Assembly (NCBI GenBank): GCA_015978205.1
Contig: JADWMM010000029.1
Coordinates: 40,340-104,339 of the forward strand
Direction: 5' to 3'
Origin: Alkaliphilus sp. NP8
GTDB taxonomy: Bacteria > Bacillota > Clostridia > Peptostreptococcales > Natronincolaceae
DNA length: 64,000 nt
This document shows positions 56,389-64,000 of the stretch, one piece after another. Made by a program: the position numbers and the translations under genes. Below the pieces are notes generated by a model, which was not told the origin of the DNA, searched no databases, and saw nothing but the letters and a program-made list of their open reading frames with translations. Within the stretch, counting starts at the first letter, position 1. The number at the start of each line of letters is the position of its first letter.

Positions 56389-56492
56389 ATATTATTATGT
56401 AGTACTTAAATAAATCTTTAACTTTTAAATTTCATTGATTATTTATATACTATTATAGAACTAAATTTTAAATAATTATTGGAGTGATATTT

Positions 56493-58865
56493 ATGGCAAA
56501 AAGTAAAAAACGCAGTAAAAAACAAAGTAATAATATGAACCTTATAACTAAACAGTTTAATAATGAAATATATGGTATTTTTATTATTGCTATTGGATTA
56601 ATCTTATTAGTAAGTATACAAGGTAGTAGTGCAGGTAGAGTTGGAGATTTAATTAAGTTAAGCTTAATGGGATTGTTCTCAAATACTATAGTTATTTTGC
56701 CTTATTTAGTAATTTTATACGGTGTTTTTGTTTTTATTAATAAGTCTTTATTAAAAGATAAAAAAAATATGTTATTTTATTTTTTAATATTTATTTCGGT
56801 TACAATATTAAAATCTCTTAATAATATAGAAACGATTGATGCTGTTGTGTATTCTAGTGCAATTGAATGGGTTAAACAAATATTTTTCTTAGGAACCCAA
56901 GGCATTGGAGGTGGAGTAATTGGTGCTAGTATAACAAGGTTATTTGTAACTTTATTTGGTACAACTATAACATATATAATTGTTTTCACCTTACTTATAA
57001 TATCATTAATTTTACATACTAATATTTCTTTATTATCCATATTAATAAAAATTAAAAATAAGTTTTTTGCAATTTTAAATTCAATTAAAAATCAAATATG
57101 CAATTTTATTTTTGTTCCTGTAAATGATAAAAAAAGCAATAAAAAAAATAAAAAGAAAAATAATAAGAAGTCCGTATCAAAATTATCTTCAGATTTTAAG
57201 AAAGAAAATATCACTAATTCAGAAAAAGAATCAAATATGGATTCAGAGATAGAGGAAAAAATAAAGATACTTGACTTTACAGCAACTGATTGTAAGGATA
57301 TTGATAAACCAATTGATAAACCAATTGATAAACAAAATTCTGATGATAATAGTAAAAGTTCTAATAACCCTCAAAATAAATTAAATGACAATGATAAATC
57401 TCAAGTTAATATTGAGTATGATAATGAAGAACAATTATTATTAAACTATGAATTTCCAAGTATAGAGTTACTTGACCAAATTGCTTCTAAAAGTAATAAA
57501 GATGATAAAAGAAAAATAATATCTAAAGCAAAAATATTGGAAGATACATTAACAAATTTTGGTGTAGAAGCTAAAGTTATTCAAGTTAATAAAGGCCCAA
57601 CTATTACACGTTATGAATTACAGCCTAATATTGGAGTAAAGGTAAGTAAGATTGTTAATTTGAGTGATGATATAGCTTTAAATTTAGCGGCGCCAGCTAT
57701 TAGAATAGAAGCTCCTATACCAGGAAAAGCAGCTATAGGAATAGAAATTCCTAATGAAGATACATCTGCTGTTGCTCTTAGGGAAGTAATTGATCATTCT
57801 ACTTATCAAAACTCTAGTTTTAAGTTACCTTTTGCTTTAGGAAAAGATGTATCAGGGGCTCCTATAGTAACAGATATATCAAAAATGCCTCATCTTTTAG
57901 TAGCTGGTGCTACTGGATCTGGAAAAAGTGTTTGTATAAATACATTAATATTGAGTATTCTATATAATTCAAGCCCTGAAGATGTACGATTAGTTTTAAT
58001 AGATCCTAAGGTGGTAGAGTTGAATCAATATAACGGAATTCCACACTTGCTTATACCTGTAGTAACAGACCCTAAAAAGGCCACAAGTGCTCTTAATTGG
58101 GCTGTACAAGAAATGTCTAAACGATATAAAATGTTTGCAGAAAATGGAGTAAGAGATATTGACGGATATAATAAAAAGTTTGAAGAAAACAAACTTCCTT
58201 ATATTGTCATTATTATTGATGAATTAGCTGATTTAATGATGGTTGCTCCGAATGATGTTGAAGATACAATTTGTCGATTGGCTCAAATGGCTAGAGCAGC
58301 TGGATTACATTTAATAATTGCAACTCAAAGACCTTCTGTAGATGTAATCACAGGAGTTATAAAGGCTAATATACCTTCTAGAATTGCTTTTTCTGTAGCT
58401 TCACAAGCTGATTCAAGAACAATCTTAGATATGGGAGGAGCAGAAAAATTATTAGGTAAAGGTGATATGCTATTTTATCCTGTTGATGCAAATAAACCTG
58501 TTAGAATACAAGGCGCTTTTATTTCTGAAAAAGAAGTTGAACGAGTAGTTACATTTATAAAAGAACAAACTGAGCAACCTAACTATGAAGACGAAATAAT
58601 CGATCATATTGATCAAAATAAAATTGATACAACTACTGACAATGTAGATGAGTTATTCAATGATGCATTAAAAATAGTTATTGAGAATAAACAAGCTTCT
58701 ATATCTATGCTTCAAAGAAAATTAAGAATAGGATATAATAGAGCTGCAAGGTTAATCGATGAAATGGAAGCCAAAGGTTTAGTTGGACCCCATGAAGGAA
58801 GTAAGCCAAGACAAGTACTAGTAGATGATGAATTTTTAGAAGAAAATATAAAAGAATCAGTATAA
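56493..58865 (+). CDS. ftsK: DNA translocase FtsK/SpoIIIE
   Basis: 790 residues: basic N-terminus, about four membrane helices (~20-175), a Lys/Asn/Asp-rich linker (~180-315) containing a thrice-repeated IDKP-type unit, then the motor: alpha domain, RecA-like core with Walker A GATGSGKS near 471 and Walker [15 protein letters not shown], and a C-terminal winged-helix gamma domain ([20 protein letters not shown]). It pumps chromosomal DNA at the septum; in spore formers the SpoIIIE role is likely. ATG at 56493 follows GGAG. Confidence 0.97.
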   Translation: MAKSKKRSKKQSNNMNLITKQFNNEIYGIFIIAIGLILLVSIQGSSAGRVGDLIKLSLMGLFSNTIVILPYLVILYGVFVFINKSLLKDKKNMLFYFLIFISVTILKSLNNIETIDAVVYSSAIEWVKQIFFLGTQGIGGGVIGASITRLFVTLFGTTITYIIVFTLLIISLILHTNISLLSILIKIKNKFFAILNSIKNQICNFIFVPVNDKKSNKKNKKKNNKKSVSKLSSDFKKENITNSEKESNMDSEIEEKIKILDFTATDCKDIDKPIDKPIDKQNSDDNSKSSNNPQNKLNDNDKSQVNIEYDNEEQLLLNYEFPSIELLDQIASKSNKDDKRKIISKAKILEDTLTNFGVEAKVIQVNKGPTITRYELQPNIGVKVSKIVNLSDDIALNLAAPAIRIEAPIPGKAAIGIEIPNEDTSAVALREVIDHSTYQNSSFKLPFALGKDVSGAPIVTDISKMPHLLVAGATGSGKSVCINTLILSILYNSSPEDVRLVLIDPKVVELNQYNGIPHLLIPVVTDPKKATSALNWAVQEMSKRYKMFAENGVRDIDGYNKKFEENKLPYIVIIIDELADLMMVAPNDVEDTICRLAQMARAAGLHLIIATQRPSVDVITGVIKANIPSRIAFSVASQADSRTILDMGGAEKLLGKGDMLFYPVDANKPVRIQGAFISEKEVERVVTFIKEQTEQPNYEDEIIDHIDQNKIDTTTDNVDELFNDALKIVIENKQASISMLQRKLRIGYNRAARLIDEMEAKGLVGPHEGSKPRQVLVDDEFLEENIKESV

Positions 58866-58912
58866 ATCATAAGCACTATATTATATATTAAAGAAGGTAG
58901 AAGGTGAAGAAC

Positions 58913-59971
58913 TTGTTTCAAAAGATAGCAGTAGAAGAAGCACTAAATCTGGAGAATAAAATATTTATCGATGTTCGTTCTCCAATAGAGTTTGTTGAAG
59001 CAACTATACCTGGTTCAATTAATATTCCTATTTTAGATAATGATGAAAGAGTTATAGTAGGAACTATTTATAAGCAAAAAGGTTCATATGATGCCAAAAT
59101 TAAAGGAATAGAGTTTGCGTCAAAAAAACTTTCATCTATTTATAGTCAAGTCAATTCATTATCCAAACAATATAAAAATGTTATACTGTTTTGTTGGCGT
59201 GGTGGCTTAAGAAGTGGTACAGTTGTAAATTTTTTAAGCTCATTAGGATTAAATATTTATCAATTAGATGGAGGATATAAAAAATATAGAAAACATGTAG
59301 TTCATTATTTTGACAATGAAGATTTCCAACATGATTTTATTGTGCTACATGGACACACAGGAGTTGGAAAAACTGAAATATTAGAAAAACTTAGAAACTA
59401 TAATATACCGATACTTCATTTAGAAGAGTTAGCCAAGAATAGTGGATCTGTGTTTGGAAAAATTTATTATGATAGTGGAGAAAAAATAACTCAAAAAATG
59501 TTTGATGCCTTTGCATTTGACACTTTACGATTAAGTAACAGTAGATATATTGTAGTAGAAAGTGAAGGACAGCGAGTAGGAGGAATAACCTTACCTAAGG
59601 GTCTATTTAAGGCAATAGTTAACGGAAAACATATACTATTGGAAACCTTTTTAGAGAATCGAGTTAAAAGACTTGTGGATGATTATGTAAATAAAATTCC
59701 TGATAATGATACTTTATTGGAAAATGCAATATACAATTTAAAAAAACGGATAGGTTCCAACAATGTAGAGCAATGCATTAATTGGATTAAAGAGAGTAAA
59801 TACAATAAAATTGCAGAAAAATTAACTACAGAATATTATGATCCTTTATATGAATATTCTATAGAAAATTATAACTATATGATGAAAATAAACTATGAAA
59901 ATATAGAAGAAGCAATAGATGAAATAACTAAAATTTACTTTAAATTAGAAAATAATTTTAATAAAATGTAA
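58913..59971 (+). CDS. mnmH: tRNA 2-selenouridine synthase MnmH (SelU)
   Basis: 352 residues. The N-terminal rhodanese domain (~1-125: IFIDVRSPIEF) has the catalytic Cys in ILFCWRGGLRSGTV near residue 93. A P-loop domain follows with HGHTGVGKTEIL near 145 and VVESEGQRVGGI. MnmH replaces sulfur by selenium at the wobble 2-thiouridine of Lys/Glu/Gln tRNAs using selenophosphate via a geranyl intermediate. I chose the TTG at 58913 because MFQKIAVEEAL matches family N-termini; the GTG at 58904 is the alternative. Implies selD elsewhere in the genome. Confidence 0.93.
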   Translation: MFQKIAVEEALNLENKIFIDVRSPIEFVEATIPGSINIPILDNDERVIVGTIYKQKGSYDAKIKGIEFASKKLSSIYSQVNSLSKQYKNVILFCWRGGLRSGTVVNFLSSLGLNIYQLDGGYKKYRKHVVHYFDNEDFQHDFIVLHGHTGVGKTEILEKLRNYNIPILHLEELAKNSGSVFGKIYYDSGEKITQKMFDAFAFDTLRLSNSRYIVVESEGQRVGGITLPKGLFKAIVNGKHILLETFLENRVKRLVDDYVNKIPDNDTLLENAIYNLKKRIGSNNVEQCINWIKESKYNKIAEKLTTEYYDPLYEYSIENYNYMMKINYENIEEAIDEITKIYFKLENNFNKM

Positions 59972-60063
59972 GATATATATTAACGTTAAAATTTATTTAA
60001 TGGATATTTATGCTATGCACTATATTATATGAATTAAATATAAATAAATAGGAGAGAATGTAC

Positions 60064-60600
60064 ATGAATTTAGCTAACAAATTAACTATAGTAAGAATAC
60101 TTTTAGTTCCAGTTTTTATGATATTTCTTTTATCCGAAATACCTTATGGAATATCAATATCTGCAGGAATATTCGCTATTGCAGCTGTAACCGATGCATT
60201 AGATGGACATATAGCAAGAAGAAGAAATGAAGTTACTAACTTTGGTAAATTCATGGATCCTTTAGCAGATAAATTACTTGTATCAGCAGCACTTATATCT
60301 CTTGTTCAATTGGGGAAGCTTTCTGCATGGATAGTATTTATTATAATCGCTAGAGAGTTTACTATAAGTATATTAAGAGCAGTTGCAGCATCTGAAGGTA
60401 TAGTTATAGCTGCTAGTTCTTGGGGGAAAGCTAAAACTATAACACAAATTTTTGCTATTATTACGATTTTATTAAATAATTTTCCTTTTAGATATATAAA
60501 TATCCCTTTTGATACTATAATGATATGGCTTGCTGTTATATTTACTGTTATTTCGGGTATTGATTATATTATTATAAATAAACATGTACTTAATAAATAA
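60064..60600 (+). CDS. pgsA: CDP-diacylglycerol--glycerol-3-phosphate phosphatidyltransferase
   Basis: 178-residue membrane enzyme making phosphatidylglycerol phosphate. The CDP-alcohol phosphotransferase signature D-x2-D-G-x2-A-R-x8-G-x3-D-x3-D is complete (TDALDGHIARRR ... FGKFMDPLADK). Starts MNLANKLTIVRI at 60064, nine to ten bases after GGAG; the ATG at 60058 is too close to that site. Confidence 0.96.
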   Translation: MNLANKLTIVRILLVPVFMIFLLSEIPYGISISAGIFAIAAVTDALDGHIARRRNEVTNFGKFMDPLADKLLVSAALISLVQLGKLSAWIVFIIIAREFTISILRAVAASEGIVIAASSWGKAKTITQIFAIITILLNNFPFRYINIPFDTIMIWLAVIFTVISGIDYIIINKHVLNK

Positions 60601-60604
60601 AATC

Positions 60605-60659
60605 ATATTTAGAAATTAAGATATTTTATATATTAATAATTGAAATTATTTCTAAATAT
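60605..60659 (+). repeat. 12-bp inverted repeat between pgsA and the recA promoter
   Basis: ATATTTAGAAAT (60605-60616) and ATTTCTAAATAT (60648-60659) are perfect reverse complements separated by 31 AT-rich bases. It starts just after the pgsA stop and ends just before the recA -35. No T-tract is present, so a terminator role is doubtful. Confidence 0.5.
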
Positions 60660-60662
60660 AGT

Positions 60663-60691
60663 TTGACCCGTTACATATTATAAGATATAAT
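60663..60691 (+). promoter_or_regulatory. Sigma-A promoter of recA
   Basis: TTGACC (60663-60668), exactly 17 bases, TATAAT (60686-60691). The predicted start coincides with the SOS box at 60699. Confidence 0.85.
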
Positions 60692-60698
60692 GATGTTA

Positions 60699-60710
60699 GA
60701 ACATTTGTTC
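60699..60710 (+). promoter_or_regulatory. LexA (SOS) box of recA
   Basis: GAACATTTGTTC is an exact match to the Gram-positive LexA/DinR consensus GAAC-N4-GTTC, placed right at the predicted transcription start. LexA bound here would block RNA polymerase until DNA damage. Confidence 0.9.
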
Positions 60711-60741
60711 GTAGAGAAAAGAAAGGTAGGTGAACCAGACC

Positions 60742-61812
60742 TTGTCTGGGAATAAAATGGAAAAGAAAAAAGCTTTGGACATGGCTATTAGCCAAATAGA
60801 AAAACAATTTGGTAAAGGGTCTATTATGAAACTAGGTGCAGACAGTAAAATGAATGTTGATAGTGTATCTACTGGATCTATAGGTTTAGATGTTGCTTTA
60901 GGAATTGGTGGAATACCTAAAGGTAGGATAGTTGAAATCTATGGACCTGAGTCTTCTGGTAAAACAACTGTTTCACTTCATGTTATTGCTGAAACTCAAA
61001 AAATAGGAGGTACGGCTGCATTTATTGATGCTGAGCATGCTCTTGATCCTGTATATGCTAAAAAACTAGGTGTTGATACGGAAAATTTAATTGTTTCACA
61101 ACCTGATACTGGAGAGCAAGCTCTTGAAATTGCAGAAGCTCTTGTAAGAAGTGGAGCAGTTGATATAGTTGTTGTAGACTCCGTTGCTGCATTAGTGCCT
61201 AAAGCCGAAATTGAGGGAGAAATGGGAGATTCTCATATGGGCTTACAGGCTCGATTAATGTCTCAAGCATTAAGAAAGCTAGCTGGATCAATTAATAAGT
61301 CAAAAACAACAGCGATTTTTATAAATCAACTTAGAGAAAAGATAGGTGTTATGTTCGGTAATCCTGAAACCACTACAGGTGGTCGTGCACTTAAATTTTA
61401 TGCCTCTGTTCGTTTAGATGTAAGAAGAATTGATTCAATTAAACAAGGTAATGACGTTATTGGTAATAGAACTAGAGTAAAAATAGTAAAAAACAAAGTT
61501 GCTGCTCCTTTTAAGCAAGCTGAATTTGATATCATGTACGGAGAAGGTATTTCAAAAGTAGGGGATGTTTTAGATGTTGCAGCTAACCTAGATATTGTTG
61601 AAAAAGCAGGTGCTTGGTATAGCTATAATGATCATAGACTTGGACAAGGGCGCGAAAATGGAAAACAGTTCTTAAAAGAAAACCCTGATATTGCTCTAGA
61701 AATTGAAAATAAAATACGAGAATATTATGAACTCCCTCTTGCAGCAGAAACAAAAAAAGATAAATCAGAAACCAATAGTTCGAAAACTGAAAAGAAAGAA
61801 AATAAAAAATAA
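60742..61812 (+). CDS. recA: Recombinase RecA
   Basis: 356 residues: [21 protein letters not shown], Walker [15 protein letters not shown], Walker [15 protein letters not shown] loops ([39 protein letters not shown]) and a Lys/Glu-rich tail. Start choice: the TTG at 60742 has AGGTG nine bases upstream and gives [10 protein letters not shown]. The ATG at 60757 lacks a clear ribosome site, and the GTG at 60730 is also possible. cinA, usually upstream in Bacillus, is absent. Confidence 0.97.
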   Translation: MSGNKMEKKKALDMAISQIEKQFGKGSIMKLGADSKMNVDSVSTGSIGLDVALGIGGIPKGRIVEIYGPESSGKTTVSLHVIAETQKIGGTAAFIDAEHALDPVYAKKLGVDTENLIVSQPDTGEQALEIAEALVRSGAVDIVVVDSVAALVPKAEIEGEMGDSHMGLQARLMSQALRKLAGSINKSKTTAIFINQLREKIGVMFGNPETTTGGRALKFYASVRLDVRRIDSIKQGNDVIGNRTRVKIVKNKVAAPFKQAEFDIMYGEGISKVGDVLDVAANLDIVEKAGAWYSYNDHRLGQGRENGKQFLKENPDIALEIENKIREYYELPLAAETKKDKSETNSSKTEKKENKK

Positions 61813-61821
61813 TTTAAAAAT

Positions 61822-61855
61822 AAAAGCTATTGATCTAATTAGGTTGATAGCTTTT
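61822..61855 (+). terminator. Terminator after recA
   Basis: AAAAGCTAT (61822-61830) pairs with ATAGCTTTT (61847-61855); the interior TGATCT/AGGTTG extends the stem with G-U pairs. Tail AACTTATATT is weakly T-rich. Confidence 0.65.
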
Positions 61856-61884
61856 AACTTATATTCTAATACATACATTCCAAC

Positions 61885-61913
61885 TTGACACCTATAAAAA
61901 AAAGATATAAAAT
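61885..61913 (+). promoter_or_regulatory. Strong sigma-A promoter of rny
   Basis: Perfect -35 TTGACA (61885-61890), 17 bases, TAAAAT (61908-61913). It gives a leader of about 85 bases to the rny ribosome site AGGGAGGTG (61991-61999). Confidence 0.8.
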
Positions 61914-62006
61914 AAAATCAAATCATGGGTGTATCAATTAATACAATTATTAATATTGGATTAAAAAAATTAAATTCTAAAAACTAAATAAGGGAGGTGT
62001 CCAAGT

Positions 62007-63554
62007 ATTCAAAATATATATGTTTTAAACGGACTTTTAATTTTAGTCGGTATTTTAATCGGATGCCTTGTCGGCTATTTTTTTCGAAAACATATTGCTG
62101 AAGGAAAGATTAATAGTGCAGAAAATTTAGCAAAAAAAATAGCAGAAGATGCTGAAAGAGATGCTGAAACTAAAAAGAAAGAGATATTACTTGAAGCAAA
62201 AGAAGAAGTTCATAAACTTCGTAATGAATTAGAAAGAGAAAGCAGAGAAAGGCGTAATGAACTACAAAGATCAGAGAAAAGATTAATACAAAAAGAGGAA
62301 GTTTTAGATAAAAAGTCAGAATCTCTAGAGCGTAAAGATGATAAGCTAATGAAAAAGTTTAAAGAGTTAGATAGTAAAGAATTAGACGTTAATGAACTTT
62401 ATGAAAAACAGGTAAAAAAACTTGAAGAATTATCTGGCCTAACTTCTGAGCAAGCTCGTGAGCTTATATTAAGTGATGTTGAGAAACAAACGAAATATGA
62501 AGCCGCTATGATGATGAAAGATATTGAATCTAAAGCTAAAGAAAAAGCAGAGAAAAAAGCTAGAGAAATAATTGTATATTCTATTCAAAAATGTGCAGCA
62601 GATCATGTTGCGGAGACTACTGTATCAGTTGTGCAACTTCCTAGTGATGAAATGAAAGGAAGAATAATTGGTAGAGAAGGTAGAAATATTCGTACATTAG
62701 AAACACTAACAGGTATTGATCTAATTATTGATGATACACCAGAAGCAGTAATTTTATCTGGTTTTGATCCAATTAGAAGAGAAGTAGCACGTATAGCATT
62801 AGAAAAATTAATTGTAGATGGAAGAATTCACCCAGCAAGAATTGAAGAAATGGTAGAAAAGGCTAAAAAAGAAGTGGATGATATTATTAAAGATGAAGGT
62901 GAACAAGCAACCTTCGAAACAGGAGTTCATGGATTACACCCTGAATTAATAAAATTATTAGGTAGATTGAAATATAGAACTAGCTATGGACAAAATGTAT
63001 TAAATCATTCAATAGAAGTTGCTTCTTTAGCTGGGATTATGGCAGCTGAATTAGGAGCAGATGTAAAGCTTGCACGAAGAGCTGGATTACTTCATGATAT
63101 TGGAAAAGCAGTAGATCATGAAATAGAAGGAACACATGTAGAAATTGGTATGGAGCTACTTAAAAAGTATAAAGAATCTAAAGATGTGATACATGCTATG
63201 TCAACACATCATGGTGACTACGAGCCACATTCCATTGAAGCAGTGTTAGTAACAGCTGCTGATGCAATTTCTGCGGCTAGACCAGGGGCAAGAAGGGAAA
63301 CTTTAGAGTCTTACATTAAAAGATTAGAAAAGCTTGAAGAAATCGCTAATAATTATGAAGGGGTTGAAAAATCCTATGCTATTCAAGCTGGTAGAGAAAT
63401 TCGAATTATAGTTAAACCAGAAGTATATAGTGATGAAGAAATCTTCATATTAGCTAAAAACATAACTAAACAAGTTGAATATGAACTTGAATATCCTGGA
63501 CAAATAAAAATTAATGTTCTAAGAGAGACTAGAGCAATAGAATATGCCAAATAA
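62007..63554 (+). CDS. rny: Ribonuclease Y, with a non-canonical ATT start
   Basis: 515 residues: N-terminal membrane anchor ([15 protein letters not shown] region, followed by RKH), long charged coiled coil (~30-200), KH domain (~205-265: [21 protein letters not shown]), HD hydrolase ([19 protein letters not shown] near 362; [12 protein letters not shown]). RNase Y starts mRNA decay at the membrane. The frame has a TAA at 61989; between it and the anchor the only start-like codons are ATT at 62007, seven bases after AGGGAGGTG, and ATA at 62016. The first in-frame ATG, 62349, would delete anchor and most of the coiled coil. ATT is therefore the likely start. Confidence 0.93.
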   Translation: MQNIYVLNGLLILVGILIGCLVGYFFRKHIAEGKINSAENLAKKIAEDAERDAETKKKEILLEAKEEVHKLRNELERESRERRNELQRSEKRLIQKEEVLDKKSESLERKDDKLMKKFKELDSKELDVNELYEKQVKKLEELSGLTSEQARELILSDVEKQTKYEAAMMMKDIESKAKEKAEKKAREIIVYSIQKCAADHVAETTVSVVQLPSDEMKGRIIGREGRNIRTLETLTGIDLIIDDTPEAVILSGFDPIRREVARIALEKLIVDGRIHPARIEEMVEKAKKEVDDIIKDEGEQATFETGVHGLHPELIKLLGRLKYRTSYGQNVLNHSIEVASLAGIMAAELGADVKLARRAGLLHDIGKAVDHEIEGTHVEIGMELLKKYKESKDVIHAMSTHHGDYEPHSIEAVLVTAADAISAARPGARRETLESYIKRLEKLEEIANNYEGVEKSYAIQAGREIRIIVKPEVYSDEEIFILAKNITKQVEYELEYPGQIKINVLRETRAIEYAK

Positions 63555-63576
63555 AAAACTGCGTTTGCAGTTTTTT
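63554..63576 (+). terminator. Intrinsic terminator after rny
   Basis: AAAAACTGC (63554-63562), loop GTTT, GCAGTTTTT (63567-63575), with the T-tract running on as TATTTATA. It begins on the last base of the rny stop codon. Confidence 0.85.
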
Positions 63577-63609
63577 ATTTATATATAAATAATTATTAAA
63601 AAAATGATA

Positions 63610-63634
63610 AAATATAGAAAAATTTTCTATATTT
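63610..63634 (+). repeat. 25-base near-palindrome upstream of spoVS
   Basis: AAATATAGAAAA (63610-63621), one centre base, TTTTCTATATTT (63623-63634): a perfect 12-bp inverted repeat. It directly abuts the candidate sigma-H -35 of spoVS, a plausible operator position. Confidence 0.55.
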
Positions 63635-63661
63635 GCAGGGATTTTTAAAATTAAGTAGAAT
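63635..63661 (+). promoter_or_regulatory. Candidate sigma-H promoter of spoVS
   Basis: GCAGGGATT (63635-63643) and GTAGAAT (63655-63661), 11 bases apart, resemble the sigma-H consensus RnAGGAwWW / RnnGAAT with one mismatch in the -35. Bacillus subtilis spoVS is known to be sigma-H controlled. Confidence 0.5.
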
Positions 63662-63718
63662 ATTATAAATGATCAAACAATATTTTAAATATACTACTAA
63701 TAAGGGGGATTTAATAGG

Positions 63719-63988
63719 ATGGAAGTATTAAAGGTATCAGCAAAATCAAACCCAAATTCTGTGGCTGGAGCATTAGCTGGTGTTCTTAGAGAACGTGGAT
63801 CCGGTGGATCAGCTGAAATTCAAGCTATAGGTGCAGGTGCTCTAAATCAAGCAGTCAAAGCAGTAGCAATTGCAAGAGGATTCGTAGCTCCTAGTGGACT
63901 AGATCTGATTTGCATCCCCGCTTTTACCGATATTGAAATAGATGGTGAAGAGCGAACTGCAATTAAATTGATTGTGGAACCAAGATAA
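63719..63988 (+). CDS. spoVS: Stage V sporulation protein S
   Basis: 89 residues, full length, of the very conserved SpoVS family (EVLKVSAKSNPNSVAGALAG; IQAIGAGALNQAVKAVAIAR; IPAFTDIEIDGEERTAIKL). A small Alba-like protein needed for progress of sporulation in Bacillus; it may bind nucleic acid. Located downstream of rny, as in Bacillus subtilis. AAGGGGG ribosome site. Confidence 0.98.
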   Translation: MEVLKVSAKSNPNSVAGALAGVLRERGSGGSAEIQAIGAGALNQAVKAVAIARGFVAPSGLDLICIPAFTDIEIDGEERTAIKLIVEPR

Positions 63989-64000
63989 TAGGTATAAATA

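Noticed and set aside
61703..61888. Frame overlapping the recA tail
   Set aside because: Lysine-rich shadow in another frame of recA running through its terminator.
62349..63554. rny starting at the first ATG
   Set aside because: Would remove the membrane anchor and much of the coiled coil that are encoded in frame upstream, and has no good ribosome site. ATT at 62007 is preferred.

Overview
The window is a gene-dense, very AT-rich chromosomal segment with every gene on the + strand. It suggests a motile, spore-forming low-GC Firmicute of the class Clostridia. The reasons are a Gram-positive flagellar operon containing fliY, flhF/flhG, cheC/cheD and a swrD/flbD-type gene, a Gram-positive PolC, YlmC/YmxH, a late spoVS, and frequent TTG/GTG starts. 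A short EF-Ts, an MnmH tRNA selenouridine synthase and DUF342/FapA beside sigD fit Tissierellales-like clostridia, but that placement is inference.

Positions 1-30654 hold a fla/che cluster entered inside fliF: fliF-fliG-fliH-fliI-fliJ, a MotE-like protein, fliK-flgD, a small flagellar operon protein, flgE-flbD-motA-motB-fliL-fliM-fliY, then cheY-fliO-fliP-fliQ-fliR-flhB-flhA-flhF-flhG, a PilZ (YcgR-like) brake, cheB-cheA-cheW-cheC-cheD, sigma-28, FapA, a SwrB-like membrane protein and a small MltG-like membrane protein. These encode the switch/C-ring, export gate and ATPase, hook assembly, stator, chemotaxis core and late-gene sigma factor. No cheR and no filament genes are present here. A candidate promoter precedes cheY.

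Positions 30655-43911 hold rpsB-tsf, with its own promoter and structured leader, then pyrH-frr, a free-standing PASTA mini-protein, uppS-cdsA-dxr-rseP-ispG, a GT2 glycosyltransferase and polC. These cover translation, UMP supply, the MEP route to undecaprenyl phosphate, phospholipid precursor, site-2 proteolysis and replication. Positions 43904-51458 form the rimP-nusA-rnpM-ylxQ-infB-rbfA-nrnA-truB-ribF operon, with a good sigma-A promoter in the polC tail and a leader hairpin. rpsO (structured leader) and pnp follow.

Positions 54086-63988 hold single-gene or short units: a sporulation-type polysaccharide deacetylase, ylmC, a TepA/ClpP-like protease, ftsK/spoIIIE, mnmH, pgsA, recA (with a perfect LexA box), rny and spoVS. 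The order matches the Bacillus subtilis fla/che to spoVS neighbourhood, compressed: there is no M16 peptidase, dpaAB, asd/dap, ymfM or cinA.

I saw no IS element, CRISPR array, tRNA or rRNA and no transferred island, and no gene-free stretch exceeds 300 bases. The most notable observations are an rny gene that can only start at ATT (or ATA), a two-tier RNA structure abutting the tepA ribosome-binding site, a multi-repeat MotE-like protein, an out-of-frame FlgD C-terminal remnant, a lone PASTA protein in the pyrH-uppS operon, and an altered metal motif in the deacetylase.
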